A stretch of DNA of 64,000 bases from Xanthomonas sp. DAR 80977 (GCF_041240605.1 NZ_CP162487.1:565001-629000), one strand, 5' to 3'. Shown: positions 35,529 through 45,687, counted from the stretch's first letter. The notes: generated by a model from the letters alone, not told the origin. Translations and numbers: made by a program.

Positions 35529-37265
35529 ATGTGGGGAAGGAACAAGCGTGATGCGGCTGCAGTTCAGGGCATGGTCGAGCGCGTGCGCCAGGCCGAGGCC
35601 GAGCGCGATCTCGCCCGCGCCGAGGCCGAGCGCGCGCGCGCCGGGCTGGACTATCTGCGCGGCCGTTTCGACCTGGTGACCGCCGGCACCACCGACGGGC
35701 TGTGGGACATGAGCGTGATCGCCGGCGATCCGATCAACCCGGCCAACGAATTCTGGTGGTCGGCGCAGTTCCGCGCCTTGCTCGGCTTCGCCTCCGAGGC
35801 GGAATTCCCGAACGTGCTCGACAGCTGGGCCTCGCGTCTGCACCCGGAGGACAAGCAGGCCACGCTCGAGGCGTTCGCCGCGCACTTGGCCGACCGCAGC
35901 GGCCTGACCCCGTACGACGTGGAATACCGGCTGCTGCTGAAGAACGGGCAGTACCGTTGGTTCCGCGCGCTCGGCACCACCCAGCGCGACGCCCACGGCG
36001 CGCCGCTGCGGGTGGCCGGCGCGCTCACCGACATCTCCGAACGGCGCGAACGCGCCGCGTTCCTGGACGTGGTCCTGACCCGCTTCGAACTCGGCGCGGA
36101 AATGCTCAACGACGGGCTGTGGGACATGAGCGTGATCGCCGGCGATCCGATCAACCCGTCCAACGAGTTCTGGTGGTCGCCGCAGTTCCGCACGCTGCTC
36201 GGCTTCGCCTCCGAGGCGGAATTCCCGAACGTGCTCGACAGCTGGGCCTCGCGCCTGCATCCGGACGACAAGCAGGACGCGCTGAACGCCTTCGCTGCCC
36301 ATCTCAACGACCGCAGCGGCCGCACCGCTTTCGACGTGGAGTACCGGCTGCAGCAGAAGAGCGGCCAGTACCGCTGGTTCCGCGCGCGCGGGCTGACCAA
36401 GCGCGCGGCCGACGGCACGCCGCTGCGCGCGGTCGGCGCGCTGCTGGACATCCACGCTGCGCGCCAGCTCGGCGAGGCCGCGCGGGCGCTGCAGGTGGCG
36501 GCGGCGGAGATGGTGGAGGACAACACCGACCTGGCCCGGCGCACCGAACAGCAGGCGGCGGCACTCGAGGAAGCCGCCAGCTCGATGGAGGAAATCACCA
36601 GCACCGTGCAGCGCAACGTGGACCACGTGGGCCACGCCAACCAACTGGTGGACGGCGCCAGCGACGTGGCCCAACGCGGCGGTACCGTGGTGAGCGACGT
36701 GGTCGACACGATGTCCGGCATCGAAACCGCGTCGCGCAAGATCGCCGACATCATCAGCGTCATCGACGGCATCGCCTTCCAGACCAACATCCTGGCGCTG
36801 AACGCGGCGGTGGAAGCGGCCCGCGCCGGCGAACAGGGCCGCGGTTTCGCGGTGGTCGCCACCGAGGTGCGCAGCCTGGCCCAGCGTTGCGCCGATGCCG
36901 CCAGGGAAGTGCGCGGCCTGATCGCCAGTTCCAACGAACAGGTCGGGCGCGGTTCGGCGCTGGTGGCGCGGGCCGGCGCCACGATGGACGAACTGCTCGG
37001 CGCGGTGCGCGAAGTGCAGCGGATCATGGCCGAGATCGCCGCCGCCAGCCGCGAACAGAGCGCCGGGATCGGGCAGGTCAACCAGATCGTGATGCAGATG
37101 GACACGGCCACGCAGCAGAACGCCGCGCTGGTCGAGAAGATGGCCGACGCCGCGCGCGGACTGGAGGGCCAGGCGCAAGGCCTGAATGCGCATACCGGCA
37201 GCGGACGCCGCCCCGGCAGCAGCGACGCCGGTCAGCCGGTTTCGCCGGCACGCGTGGCGGCCTGA
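35529..37265 (+). CDS. Soluble methyl-accepting chemotaxis protein with two PAS domains
   Basis: A 578-residue receptor with no transmembrane segment, so it is cytoplasmic. After a short coiled coil (residues 15-45) come two PAS_3-type domains (about 50-175 and 190-315) that are almost the same: both contain [44 protein letters not shown] and YRWFRA. The signalling domain (about 340-560) has the hairpin tip [23 protein letters not shown]. It probably senses a small cytoplasmic ligand, haem/flavin or redox state and controls CheA. The sigma-28-like promoter directly upstream supports a flagellar link. Confidence 0.92.
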   Translation: MWGRNKRDAAAVQGMVERVRQAEAERDLARAEAERARAGLDYLRGRFDLVTAGTTDGLWDMSVIAGDPINPANEFWWSAQFRALLGFASEAEFPNVLDSWASRLHPEDKQATLEAFAAHLADRSGLTPYDVEYRLLLKNGQYRWFRALGTTQRDAHGAPLRVAGALTDISERRERAAFLDVVLTRFELGAEMLNDGLWDMSVIAGDPINPSNEFWWSPQFRTLLGFASEAEFPNVLDSWASRLHPDDKQDALNAFAAHLNDRSGRTAFDVEYRLQQKSGQYRWFRARGLTKRAADGTPLRAVGALLDIHAARQLGEAARALQVAAAEMVEDNTDLARRTEQQAAALEEAASSMEEITSTVQRNVDHVGHANQLVDGASDVAQRGGTVVSDVVDTMSGIETASRKIADIISVIDGIAFQTNILALNAAVEAARAGEQGRGFAVVATEVRSLAQRCADAAREVRGLIASSNEQVGRGSALVARAGATMDELLGAVREVQRIMAEIAAASREQSAGIGQVNQIVMQMDTATQQNAALVEKMADAARGLEGQAQGLNAHTGSGRRPGSSDAGQPVSPARVAA

Positions 37266-37449
37266 CCGGAATCGCTCGACGGCGCGGCGCGTCTTGCGCG
37301 CCGCCAGCGAAAGGCGCGGCAGATCGCGTACGCGCGGCGCGGGACAAGCGCGCCGCAGCGACGGCGCAGGCCCCGTGCCGGGACTGCGGCGGGCGCAGCG
37401 GCGCGGTCGAGCCTGGCCCTGTCGCGGCCGCTCGCGTGCGCTGGCGCCC

Positions 37450-39036
37450 TCACCCCAGCCAATGCTGGCAGCTGTCGCGGTCCTGGCTGCCGCAGCTTTC
37501 CTGCATCTTGCGCTGCAGGCGCGCCAGCACCGCGTTGCCGTCGTGGCCCTTGCTCCAGCCCTGCAGGGTCTTGGCCAGCGTGTCGAAGCGCTGCCGTGTG
37601 CGCTGGTGGTAGCCGCCGGGCTGTCCGGCCAGCTCGCCGATGACCTGGCCGGCGGCGGCCTCGATCGCGGCCGCGTTGTCCGGCTGCAGCCGGATCAGGC
37701 CGTCGACGTAGAGCACGCCCCACTGCACCCGGGTGGCGGGGCCTTCGGCGCTCTCGTAGGCCTTCTTCAGCCAGTACAGCGCGGTCTGCTTGTCGCCGCG
37801 CGCCTCGGCCAGGCCGGCCAGGTCCGGCATGTAGTAGTACGGCGTCTTGCTGCGCCCCAGCTCGGCCAGCAGCAACTGTTCGGCGCCGGCGCTGTCGCCG
37901 GCGTCGTCGAGCAGGCCGGCGGCGGTGCTGATCGTGGACTGGCGTTCGTAGTCGGTCTTGGCGGCCTGCTCGGCCCACTGCACGCGCTGCTGCACCTTGG
38001 CGACCACCGCGGCCGGCAGCGGCGGATGCGGCCCGTCGCCGGCATCGGCCGGCTGGCCTTGCGCCAGCCGCGCCAGCGCGATGTCCGCGGCGGCGGTGTC
38101 CAGGCGATCGCTGATCGGCAGGCTGCTGTCGGCGTAGACCTGGTCCAGCGCATGGGTCAACGCGCCGGACAGCGTACCGCGCTCGGCGGCGTCGGCGGCC
38201 GCGGCCTGCACCAGCTCGCGCGCTGCGTAGGTCAGCGTGCTGCGGTTGGCGCGCACCTCGGCCGGATCGGCGAGCACCGCCTGCAGCAGGCTGCGATTGG
38301 CGGCGCGGCGCTTGGCGTCGGCGGCGCCGGCCTTGCCTGGATCCTGCGCGGCCAGCGCCTGCAGCGCGAAGCGGCGCTGCAGCGCCGGTTGCGGCGCGGC
38401 GGCGGCCAGTTGCGCGAGCACGCCGGCGGCCTCTCCCGGCTTGACCAGCTGGCTGGCGTCCACCGCCCAGCCGTACTCGCCGAGCAGGGTCCAATCGTCG
38501 GCGTCGAGCGTGGCCGGCGCCTGCAGCGCCTTCTGCAGCAACTGCGCCGAGGTGGTGGTGCGGGTCGCGGCCACGCGCAGCGCCTCGGCCAGGCGCGTGG
38601 TGTCGCTGTCGCCGGCCAGGCGGGTGACCTCGCTGCGGTCCGGGCGCAGCACGATGATGGTCGGATAGCCCTTGATGCCGAAGCGTTCGCCCCAGGCCTG
38701 CGCGCCCTGCGAATCGCCGTCCAGGTGCACCGCGACGAAGGCGCGGGTGCGGGCGATGAAGGCCGGGTCCTTGAACAGGGTGGCCTTGAGCCGGTTGCAC
38801 GGCGGGCACCAGGCCGCGCCCCAGTACAGCAGCACCGGCTTGTTCTGCTCGCGCGCTTCGGCGAAGGCGTCGTCGACGTCGCCCTCGCGCCAGGCGATGC
38901 CGGCGCTGTCCGGCGCCTTGGCCGGTGCGGCGGCCTGCGGCTTGGCCGGAGCGGGCGGCTTGTCGCAGCCGCCCAGTGCCAGCAGGGCGGCAAGGCTGGC
39001 GGACGTCATCACGGAAAGGCGGAGCGTGCGGCTCAT
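37450..39036 (-). CDS. Thioredoxin-fold lipoprotein with helical repeat C-terminal region
   Basis: A 528-residue protein. The lipoprotein signal ends LALGGC (Cys about residue 24), followed by a Pro/Ala linker. A thioredoxin fold (about 45-165) carries the redox pair in WGAAWCPPCNRL and a cis-Pro in GYPTIIVL. The remaining 350 residues are Ala-rich helices with TPR-like spacing (for example YYMPDLAGLAEARGDKQTALYWLKKAYESAEG). It is probably a periplasmic thiol-disulfide protein working on envelope clients; the partner is unknown. It lies between the MCP (convergent) and the BASS gene (same strand upstream of it is a 354-base gap). Confidence 0.85.
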   Translation of the reverse strand: MSRTLRLSVMTSASLAALLALGGCDKPPAPAKPQAAAPAKAPDSAGIAWREGDVDDAFAEAREQNKPVLLYWGAAWCPPCNRLKATLFKDPAFIARTRAFVAVHLDGDSQGAQAWGERFGIKGYPTIIVLRPDRSEVTRLAGDSDTTRLAEALRVAATRTTTSAQLLQKALQAPATLDADDWTLLGEYGWAVDASQLVKPGEAAGVLAQLAAAAPQPALQRRFALQALAAQDPGKAGAADAKRRAANRSLLQAVLADPAEVRANRSTLTYAARELVQAAAADAAERGTLSGALTHALDQVYADSSLPISDRLDTAAADIALARLAQGQPADAGDGPHPPLPAAVVAKVQQRVQWAEQAAKTDYERQSTISTAAGLLDDAGDSAGAEQLLLAELGRSKTPYYYMPDLAGLAEARGDKQTALYWLKKAYESAEGPATRVQWGVLYVDGLIRLQPDNAAAIEAAAGQVIGELAGQPGGYHQRTRQRFDTLAKTLQGWSKGHDGNAVLARLQRKMQESCGSQDRDSCQHWLG

Positions 39037-39390
39037 GCGTCGGTCACCGGGCGGGGAGGGGAGGCGGCGCATGCCGTGCAGGCCACGGCGCCAATCGCGC
39101 ACTCTACCTAGCGGCGGCCGCTGCGGGTATCCGGCGGACATGCCGGTTGCGCATCTGCATATGCCGCGATTCAGCGGCGGCGGCCGGGGCGGGGCTGCGG
39201 CTGCGCGGCGGGCCATCGCGCCGGCATGCCGTGTCGCCGCGAGGCGCCCACTGAGTGCTTGAGCTTTTTCGTCACAGGCAGCCTGTCGGGGGGAGGACCG
39301 CAGCCGCGACGGGCCTTGCCGGGAGCGCCATCGCGACAGCCGGCATTGGCGGCGGACCTCGCCGGCGGCAAGGACCCGAGGCGGAATGCG
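39037..39390. other. 354-base gap between the BASS and thioredoxin-lipoprotein genes
   Basis: Both flanking genes are on the minus strand. I see no gene, strong terminator, REP unit or clear promoter here. It presumably holds the promoter of the lipoprotein gene, but no good hexamer pair stands out. Confidence 0.4.
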
Positions 39391-40374
39391 CTAGCCGCGC
39401 TGCGCGGTCTTCGCATCGCGCGCATAGCGCTGCGCGACGAAGGCGCAGACGATCAGCTGGATCTGGTGGTAGATCATCACCGGCAGCACGATCGCGCCCA
39501 GGCTGCCGCTGGCGAACAGCACCTTGGCCATCGGCACGCCGGTGGCCAGGCTCTTCTTGGAGCCGCAGAACACGATCGGGATCTCGTCCTGGCGGCCGAA
39601 GCCCAGCCGCCGCGCGGCGAAGGTGATCAGCCCCATCGCCAGCGCCAGCAGCAGCGCGGCCACCACCGCCACGCCGAGCAGCGCCGGCAACGGCGTCTTG
39701 CGCCACAGGCCCTCGATCACCGCGGCGCTGAAGGCGGTGTATACCACCAGCAGGATCACGCCCTGGTCGGTGTAGCGCAGCACCGCGCGGCGCCGCTCGA
39801 CCCAGGCGCCGACCCAGGGCCGCAGCAGGTGGCCGGCGACGAACGGCACCAGCAGCTGCAGCATGATCTTGCCCATCGCCTCCAGCGGGTTGGCCATCGC
39901 GCTCTGCGCGCCGGCCAGCAGGCCCATCAGCAGCGGCGTCAGGAACACCCCGAGCAGGCTCGACAGCGATGCGCTGCACACCGCCGCCGGCACGTTGCCG
40001 CCGGCCATCGAGGTGAACGCGATCGACGACTGCACCGTGGACGGCAGCGCGCACAGGAACAGCACGCCGATGTACAGCTCCGGGGTCAGCAGCCAGTGCG
40101 ACAGCGGCTTGAGCAGCAGCCCCAGCAGCGGGAACAGCACGAAGGTGGCGGCGAGGATGGTCAGGTGCAGGCGCCAGTGCAGCGCGCCGGCGACGATCGC
40201 CTCGCGCGACAGGCGCGCGCCGTGCAGGAAGAACAGTGCGGCGATGGCGATGTCGGTGACGTTGTCCATGATCGCCGCCGCCTGTCCTTGCACCGGCAGC
40301 AGCGAGGCCAGCAGCACGGTCGCGAGCAGGGCCAGGGTGAAGGGTTCGATGCGGAGTTTCTTCAGCAGGCTCAT
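39391..40374 (-). CDS. BASS-family (bile acid:sodium symporter-like) transporter
   Basis: A 327-residue inner-membrane protein with about ten hydrophobic segments. It has the family features FFLHGARLSREAI, LCALPSTVQSSIAFTSMAGGN (sodium-site crossover region) and VFCGSKKSLATGVPMA (second crossover). This is the YfeH-type branch of the BASS family, for which physiological substrates are mostly unknown; organic anions are usual. The ATG at 40374 is the family start. It lies downstream of dnaG in the position where rpoD is often found, but a 297-base gap suggests a separate transcript. Confidence 0.9.
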   Translation of the reverse strand: MSLLKKLRIEPFTLALLATVLLASLLPVQGQAAAIMDNVTDIAIAALFFLHGARLSREAIVAGALHWRLHLTILAATFVLFPLLGLLLKPLSHWLLTPELYIGVLFLCALPSTVQSSIAFTSMAGGNVPAAVCSASLSSLLGVFLTPLLMGLLAGAQSAMANPLEAMGKIMLQLLVPFVAGHLLRPWVGAWVERRRAVLRYTDQGVILLVVYTAFSAAVIEGLWRKTPLPALLGVAVVAALLLALAMGLITFAARRLGFGRQDEIPIVFCGSKKSLATGVPMAKVLFASGSLGAIVLPVMIYHQIQLIVCAFVAQRYARDAKTAQRG

Positions 40375-40671
40375 CGGGGATGGAATCTCGGCGAAGGGGG
40401 CCGTCGGCAGCGGCGGCACGAAAGCGATGGCGACAGTGCGCGCGCGGCTGCACCGTTGCCGGCATTGCCTGCGCTCATCGCGTGAGGGGAGCATGCGGTT
40501 GCGTCGCGCACAGGCCATCGTAGGCCACGATCCGCGCTAACGGTGCATCGCGCGATCGCACGGCGGGACGCGCGCACCGCGAATCGCGACCAGCCTCGGC
40601 CGTGTAGGCGCGCAGGTCGCGCAGGTCGCGCAAGCGCAGCACGCAGCTTGGCCGCACATCGACGCATCGGG

Positions 40672-42408
40672 TCAGCGCGCACCGGGGCGCAGCCGCAACA
40701 GCTCGCGCAGTTCGTACTTGTCGGTCTCGTCCAGGCCCTGCGCGCGCTGCTTGGCCTGCAGTTCCTCCAGCCGCTGCTGCAGGGTCTGCCGCTCCAGCTG
40801 CACCACCACGTCGTGCAGCTCCTGGCGCCAGCTGGCGGTTTCGCCGGGAATCTCCTGCACCGCCAGTTTCTGCAGCGCGGCCAGTTCCTCGCGTTCGTGG
40901 AAGTGCTCGAGCAGCGCGCCGGTGGAGATGTCCGGGCGCGTGTGCACGATCTCCAGCAGCTCGATCATCAGTTCGATGCCGGGCAGGCGCAGGCCGGCGA
41001 ACGGGTAGGGCGGGGGCAGGTCCAGCGCCAGCGCGGGCGTGTGCAGCAGGCGCACGATCGCCTCGCGCACCAGGCTGCGCTTCTGCGTCGGCCGCGCCGC
41101 GCGCGGCGGCGGCTTGGCCGGCTGCGCGGCGGCGGGCGCGGGGCCGCCGATGCCGGTGATCTCGGCCAGGCGCTGGCGCATCAGGTCGCCGAAGGCGCCG
41201 TCGGGGATCTGCGCCAGCATCGGCCGCGCGCGCTCGGCCAGCCGCGCCTTGCCGTCGAGCGTGGCCAGGTTGACCTCGCGCGAGAGTTCGTCGAAGAAGA
41301 ACTGCGACAGCGGCGTGGCCTGCTGCAGGCGCGCGGCGAACCCGTCGGCGCCTTCCTTGCGCACGATGCTGTCCGGGTCCTCGCCGTCGGGCAGGAACAG
41401 GAAGAACGCCTGGCGCCCGTCCTTCATCCGCGGCAGCACCGATTCCAGCGCCTTCCAGCCGGCGCGGCGGCCGGCGGCGTCGCCGTCGAAGCAGAAGAAC
41501 ACGTCCGGCGCGTTGCGGAACAGCAGCTCGGCGTGTTCGGAGGTGGTCGCGGTGCCCAGCGTCGCCACCGCCTGGGTGACGCCGAACTGGAACAGCGAGA
41601 CCACGTCCATGTAGCCCTCGACCACGATCAGTCGCTCGATCTTCTGGTTGGCCTGGCGCACCTGCCACAGGCCGTACAGCTCGCGGCCCTTGTGGAACAG
41701 CGCGGTCTCCGGCGAGTTCAGGTACTTGGGGCCGTCGTCCTTGTCCATGACCCGGCCGCCGAAGGCAATGACCCGGCCGCGGCGGTCGAAGATCGGGAAC
41801 ATGACCCGGTCGCGGAACTTGTCGTAGACGTGGCCGCGCTCGTTCTTGGAGAACAGCCCGGCGCGCTCGAGCAGCTTGTGGCGGCGCTCGTCGGTGCCCA
41901 GCGCGTCCTTCAGCGCGCTGTAGCCGTCCGGCGCGTAGCCGATCTGGAAGCGCGCGCGGTTGTCCGCGTCCACGCCGCGGCCGTCGAGGTAGCTGCGCGC
42001 CTTGTCGCTGGACTCGAGCTGGCGCTGGAAGAACTTGGTCGCCGCGTCCAGCGCCGAGTACAGGTCGCGATGGTCGTCGCCGGCGGCCTGCGCGGCGCCG
42101 CGCTGCTGCGCGTCGCGCGGCACTTCCATGCCGGCGCGCTTGGCCAGTTCGTCGACCGCGTCGAGGAACTCCAGGCGGTCGTAGTTCATCAGGAAGCTGA
42201 TCGCGGTGCCGTGCGCGCCGCAGCCGAAGCAGTGGTAGAACTGCTTGGTCGGGGACACCGTGAACGACGCCGAGCGCTCGTCGTGGAACGGGCAGCGCGC
42301 CGCGTACTCCTTGCCCTGGCGCTTCAGCGGCACGCGCGTGCCGACCACCTCGACGATGTCGGTGCGGGCGAGCAGGTCGTCGATGAATGCGTCGGGGATG
42401 CGGGCCAT
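40672..42408 (-). CDS. dnaG: DNA primase
   Basis: A 578-residue primase that makes RNA primers for replication. The N-terminal zinc-binding domain has CPFHDERSASFTV and FYHCFGCGAHG (Cys-His-Cys-Cys). The RNA-polymerase/TOPRIM core (about 120-430) has IVVEGYMDVV and CFDGDAAGRRA. The C-terminal region (after about 460) is the DnaB-interacting domain, joined by a Pro/Ala linker. I chose ATG 42408 (MARIPDAFIDDLLARTDIVEVV). It belongs to the rpsU block, but a BrkB-family gene stands between it and yqeY. Confidence 0.96.
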   Translation of the reverse strand: MARIPDAFIDDLLARTDIVEVVGTRVPLKRQGKEYAARCPFHDERSASFTVSPTKQFYHCFGCGAHGTAISFLMNYDRLEFLDAVDELAKRAGMEVPRDAQQRGAAQAAGDDHRDLYSALDAATKFFQRQLESSDKARSYLDGRGVDADNRARFQIGYAPDGYSALKDALGTDERRHKLLERAGLFSKNERGHVYDKFRDRVMFPIFDRRGRVIAFGGRVMDKDDGPKYLNSPETALFHKGRELYGLWQVRQANQKIERLIVVEGYMDVVSLFQFGVTQAVATLGTATTSEHAELLFRNAPDVFFCFDGDAAGRRAGWKALESVLPRMKDGRQAFFLFLPDGEDPDSIVRKEGADGFAARLQQATPLSQFFFDELSREVNLATLDGKARLAERARPMLAQIPDGAFGDLMRQRLAEITGIGGPAPAAAQPAKPPPRAARPTQKRSLVREAIVRLLHTPALALDLPPPYPFAGLRLPGIELMIELLEIVHTRPDISTGALLEHFHEREELAALQKLAVQEIPGETASWRQELHDVVVQLERQTLQQRLEELQAKQRAQGLDETDKYELRELLRLRPGAR

Positions 42409-42484
42409 GGGCGATAGGATGCCATGCGCCCGCGCCGCCGCCACGGGTCGCGTCGCGAAACCCGTTGTTGCGTTGTCGAGCGCG

Positions 42485-43399
42485 CTAGGGCTGCGGCGGA
42501 ACCGCGGCGATCGCGCTGGCGTCGATCCCGGCCGCGGCCAGCTTGCGCCGCGAGCGCAGGCGTTCGTCGATCACCGCGGTGATCAGCGCGCCGACGAAGA
42601 ACACCACCGTGGCGTAGTAGATCCACACCAGCAGGATCACCAGCGCGCCCATCGAGCCGTAGGCGCTGCCCGGCGCGGCGGTGGCGATGTACAGGCCGAT
42701 CGCATAGCGCCCGGCCACGAACAGGCAGGCGGTGATGGCGCCGCCGATCACCGCCTGGCGCCACTCCACGCGCCGGTCCGGCAGGTAGTGGTAGAGCACG
42801 GCGAAGGCCAGGATGTAGATCGCCAGCGTGGAGGCGTAGCCCACCGCCGGCAGCAGCGACGGCAGGCGCGCGAAGGCGACCTGCAGCACCGTGGTCAGGA
42901 TCATCGAGATCAGCAGCAGGAAGCCCAGCGCGAACACCACGCCGAACGAGAACACGCGCTTCTTCAGCCACGCCACGATGCCTTCCAGGCGCTGCTTGTC
43001 GGTGCGGAAGATCAGGTTCAGCGCGTTCTGCAGCTGCGCGAACACCGCGGTGGCGCCGACGAACAGCAGCAGCGTGCTCCACAGCCCGGCCAGCGAGCCG
43101 ACGTTGGGCTGGTTCTTGGCGTTGTCGATGATGGTCTGCGCCACTTCGCGCGCGCCGTGTCCCGCCAGTTGCCCGATCTGCTCGATGAAGGCCTGCTGCG
43201 CCTGCGGGTACAGCGAGGCGGTCAGCCACAGCAGCAGCACCAGCAGCGGCGCCAGCGACAGCAGCGCGTAGAACGACAGCGAGGCGGCCTGGGTCATCAC
43301 GTCGATCTCGACGAAGCGCCGCAGCAGCGCCGCCGGCAGGCTCTGCTGCAGGCGGTCCAGGTGTTTGTGCAGGCGTGCACTCGACAACGGCAGGGACAT
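42485..43399 (-). CDS. YihY/BrkB-family inner-membrane protein
   Basis: A 304-residue protein with six transmembrane segments. The family features are MTQAASLSFYALLSLAPLLVLLL (segment 1), LLFVGATAVFAQLQNALNLIF and the C-terminal LVILLVWIYYATVVFFVGALITAVI. Earlier claims that the family are RNase BN or serum-resistance factors are not secure; the function is open. It lies 76 bases upstream of dnaG on the same strand and 131 bases after yqeY, so it may be co-transcribed with the macromolecular-synthesis genes. Confidence 0.9.
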   Translation of the reverse strand: MSLPLSSARLHKHLDRLQQSLPAALLRRFVEIDVMTQAASLSFYALLSLAPLLVLLLWLTASLYPQAQQAFIEQIGQLAGHGAREVAQTIIDNAKNQPNVGSLAGLWSTLLLFVGATAVFAQLQNALNLIFRTDKQRLEGIVAWLKKRVFSFGVVFALGFLLLISMILTTVLQVAFARLPSLLPAVGYASTLAIYILAFAVLYHYLPDRRVEWRQAVIGGAITACLFVAGRYAIGLYIATAAPGSAYGSMGALVILLVWIYYATVVFFVGALITAVIDERLRSRRKLAAAGIDASAIAAVPPQP

Positions 43400-43530
43400 G
43401 GGGCGGCAATGGCCTTCCGACGGGCGCGGCATCGCGATGCCGGGCCTGCGTGTGCGCGAAAGGTGCCGCAGGCTCGCCGGCGTTGTAGCAGCCGGCGGCC
43501 GAAAGGCGGGTGAAAAACCCGCCGCGCGGA

Positions 43531-43977
43531 TCAGCCGGCCAGCTGCTGCTTGACCAGCGTCGAGACCAGGCCCATGTCGGCCTTGCCGGCCAGCGCCGGC
43601 TTCAGCGCGCCCATCAGCTTGCCCATGTCGGCCGGGCCGCTGGCGCCGGTCTGCGCGATCGCGGCCTGGATCGCGGCGACGATCTCGGCCTCGCCGAGCT
43701 TGGCCGGCAGGTAGCGCTCGATCACCACGATCTCCTCGCGCTCGATCGCCGCCAGGTCCTCGCGGTTGGCGGCTTCGTACTGGCTCACCGAGTCCTTGCG
43801 CTGCTTGACCATCTTGTCCATCACCGCCAGCACCGCGGCGTCGTCCAGTTCCACGCGCTCGTCCACTTCCTTCTGCTTGATCGCGGCGTTGATCAGCCGG
43901 ATCACGCCCAGGTTGTGCGTGTCGCGGGCCTTCATCGCGGCCTTCATGTCGTCGGTGAGCTGCTGCTTGAGGGTCAT
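43531..43977 (-). CDS. yqeY: GatB/YqeY domain protein
   Basis: A 148-residue, all-helical protein with the YqeY pattern MTLKQQLTDDMKAAMKARD, VIRLINAAIKQKEVDERVEL and DMGKLMGALKPALAGKADM. The domain resembles the tRNA-binding tail of GatB, and a role in tRNA-dependent amidation or quality control has been proposed but is not proved. Its location between rpsU and dnaG is conserved in many proteobacteria. Confidence 0.92.
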   Translation of the reverse strand: MTLKQQLTDDMKAAMKARDTHNLGVIRLINAAIKQKEVDERVELDDAAVLAVMDKMVKQRKDSVSQYEAANREDLAAIEREEIVVIERYLPAKLGEAEIVAAIQAAIAQTGASGPADMGKLMGALKPALAGKADMGLVSTLVKQQLAG

Positions 43978-44178
43978 GAGGGGCTCCAGGGGAAAGGGAA
44001 GAAAGGGGTGGTCATTCTAGGCGCCGCGCCGCGGCGGTCCGGGTGGGACGCGGGCGGCGGCGCGCCGAGGCCGGCCTGGGGACAGGTGGCGGGGGTGCCG
44101 GGGCGGCCGCCGGCCCGCTGCGGATGGGGCGGGTGCGCGGCGACGCGCAGCTGGCCAGGGCCTGACCCGCGGCCACAC

Positions 44179-44210
44179 AAAAAGCCGGCGACGCTTGCGC
44201 GTGCCGGCTT
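44179..44210 (-). terminator. Rho-independent terminator (attenuator) after rpsU
   Basis: On the minus strand, AAGCCGGCAC and its partner GCCGGCTT form a GC-rich stem followed by TTTTT, about 60 bases after the rpsU stop and upstream of yqeY. In E. coli a terminator after rpsU also lets S21 be made in excess over primase. Confidence 0.8.
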
Positions 44211-44270
44211 CGTGGGCTTACCGTAGCGGATGCCGAAACCGGCACAACCCGCTACCGCAAACCGCGATCC

Positions 44271-44486
44271 TCAGTACAGACGCTGGCGCTTGGTGACGTC
44301 GCGAGACGTCCGGCGCAGCTGGCGCTTCACCGCGGCTGCGGCCTTGCGCTTGCGTTCCTGGGTCGGCTTTTCGTAGAACTCGCGCTTGCGGGTTTCGGCC
44401 AGCACGCCGGCCTTTTCGCAGGTGCGCTTGAAGCGACGGAGCGCAAACTCGAAGGGCTCGTTCTCGCGGACTTTGACGCTGGGCAT
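44271..44486 (-). CDS. rpsU: 30S ribosomal protein S21
   Basis: A 71-residue basic protein, [19 protein letters not shown] and on, with the full S21 pattern [26 protein letters not shown]. It binds the 30S platform and helps initiation of translation. A good ribosome-binding site (GGAG, 6 bases before ATG) supports the start. It is the first gene of the minus-strand block and divergent from tsaD, as in E. coli. Confidence 0.98.
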   Translation of the reverse strand: MPSVKVRENEPFEFALRRFKRTCEKAGVLAETRKREFYEKPTQERKRKAAAAVKRQLRRTSRDVTKRQRLY

Positions 44487-44535
44487 GGAATCTCCGGGAC
44501 ACAATGGTGACCGGGTCACGCCCGGCGAGCCGCAC

Positions 44536-44563
44536 ATTATAGCGACTGATTTCCTGGCTGCAA
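44536..44563 (-). promoter_or_regulatory. Promoter of the rpsU operon
   Basis: On the minus strand TTGCAG, a 16-base spacer and a perfect TATAAT (plus-strand 44536-44541) lie upstream of rpsU and predict a leader of about 43 bases. The -35 box is only half consensus. It is within the 121-base divergent region shared with tsaD. Confidence 0.6.
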
Positions 44564-44607
44564 GCGGGGCGTTTGCCTGCCGCCGATTCGGCCCCACAAT
44601 GGCAGCC

Positions 44608-45687
44608 ATGAGAGTCCTCGGCATCGAATCCAGCTGCGACGAAACCGGCGTCGCCGTCTACGACACCGCCCTGTCCGGCGCGGCCGCGCTGCGCGCGCAC
44701 GGGCTGTACAGCCAGATCGCGCTGCACGCCGAATACGGCGGGGTGGTGCCGGAACTGGCCAGCCGCGACCACGTGCGCAAGCTGTTGCCGCTGATCCGCC
44801 AGACCCTGGCCGAGGCCGGGCTGGGCGTGCGCGACCTGGACGGGGTGGCCTATACGGCCGGCCCGGGCCTGGTCGGCGCCTTGCTGGTCGGCGCCGGCGT
44901 CGCCCGCGCGCTGGCCTGGGCGCTGGAGGTGCCGGCGATCGGCGTCCACCACATGGAAGGCCACCTGCTGGTGCCGCTGATGGAGGATCCGGATCCGGTG
45001 CACGGCGTGCCGGCGCCGCCGTTCGTGGCGCTGCTGGTGTCCGGCGGGCATACCCAGCTGATCGCGGTGGAGGCGATCGGCCAGTACCGGCTGCTCGGCG
45101 AGACCCTGGACGACGCCGCCGGCGAGGCCTTCGACAAGACCGCCAAGATGATGGGCCTGCCGTACCCGGGCGGCCCGCAGCTGGCGGCGCTGGCCGCGCA
45201 GGGCACGCCGGGGCGGTTCCGCTTCGCGCGGCCGATGACCGACCGCCCCGGGCTGGACTTCAGTTTTTCCGGGCTCAAGACCCAGGTGCTGCTGGCCTGG
45301 CGCGGCAGCGACCAGAGCGAGGGCACGCGCGCCGACATCGCCCGCGGTTTCGAGGACGCGGTGGTGGAGACGCTGGCGATCAAGTGCGAGCGCGCGCTGC
45401 AGGCGGCGGGCAGCGACACCATCGTGGTCGCCGGCGGCGTCGGCGCCAACCTGCGCCTGCGCACCAGGCTGCAGGCGATGGCGCAGGCGCGCGGCGGCCG
45501 CGCCTGCTTCCCGCGCCCGGCGCTGTGCACCGACAACGGCGCGATGATCGCCTTCGCCGGCGCGCTGCGCCTGCAGGCCGGCCAGTCCAGCGACGCGGCG
45601 GTGCGGGTGACGCCGCGCTGGGACATGGCGGCGCTGCCGCCGTTGGCGGCAGCGCGGGATTCGGGATTGGGGATTGGGGATTCGTAG
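44608..45687 (+). CDS. tsaD: tRNA N6-threonylcarbamoyladenosine transferase
   Basis: A 359-residue ASKHA-fold protein that, with TsaB and TsaE, transfers threonylcarbamoyl to A37 of ANN-reading tRNAs. Signatures are [17 protein letters not shown], the metal-binding [42 protein letters not shown] and [10 protein letters not shown] chose ATG 44608 (MRVLGIES), matching the usual start; ATG 44599 is also in frame. The last residues ([10 protein letters not shown]) are encoded by the GGGATT-type intergenic repeat, so the C-terminus has been extended into the repeat. Confidence 0.95.
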   Translation: MRVLGIESSCDETGVAVYDTALSGAAALRAHGLYSQIALHAEYGGVVPELASRDHVRKLLPLIRQTLAEAGLGVRDLDGVAYTAGPGLVGALLVGAGVARALAWALEVPAIGVHHMEGHLLVPLMEDPDPVHGVPAPPFVALLVSGGHTQLIAVEAIGQYRLLGETLDDAAGEAFDKTAKMMGLPYPGGPQLAALAAQGTPGRFRFARPMTDRPGLDFSFSGLKTQVLLAWRGSDQSEGTRADIARGFEDAVVETLAIKCERALQAAGSDTIVVAGGVGANLRLRTRLQAMAQARGGRACFPRPALCTDNGAMIAFAGALRLQAGQSSDAAVRVTPRWDMAALPPLAAARDSGLGIGDS

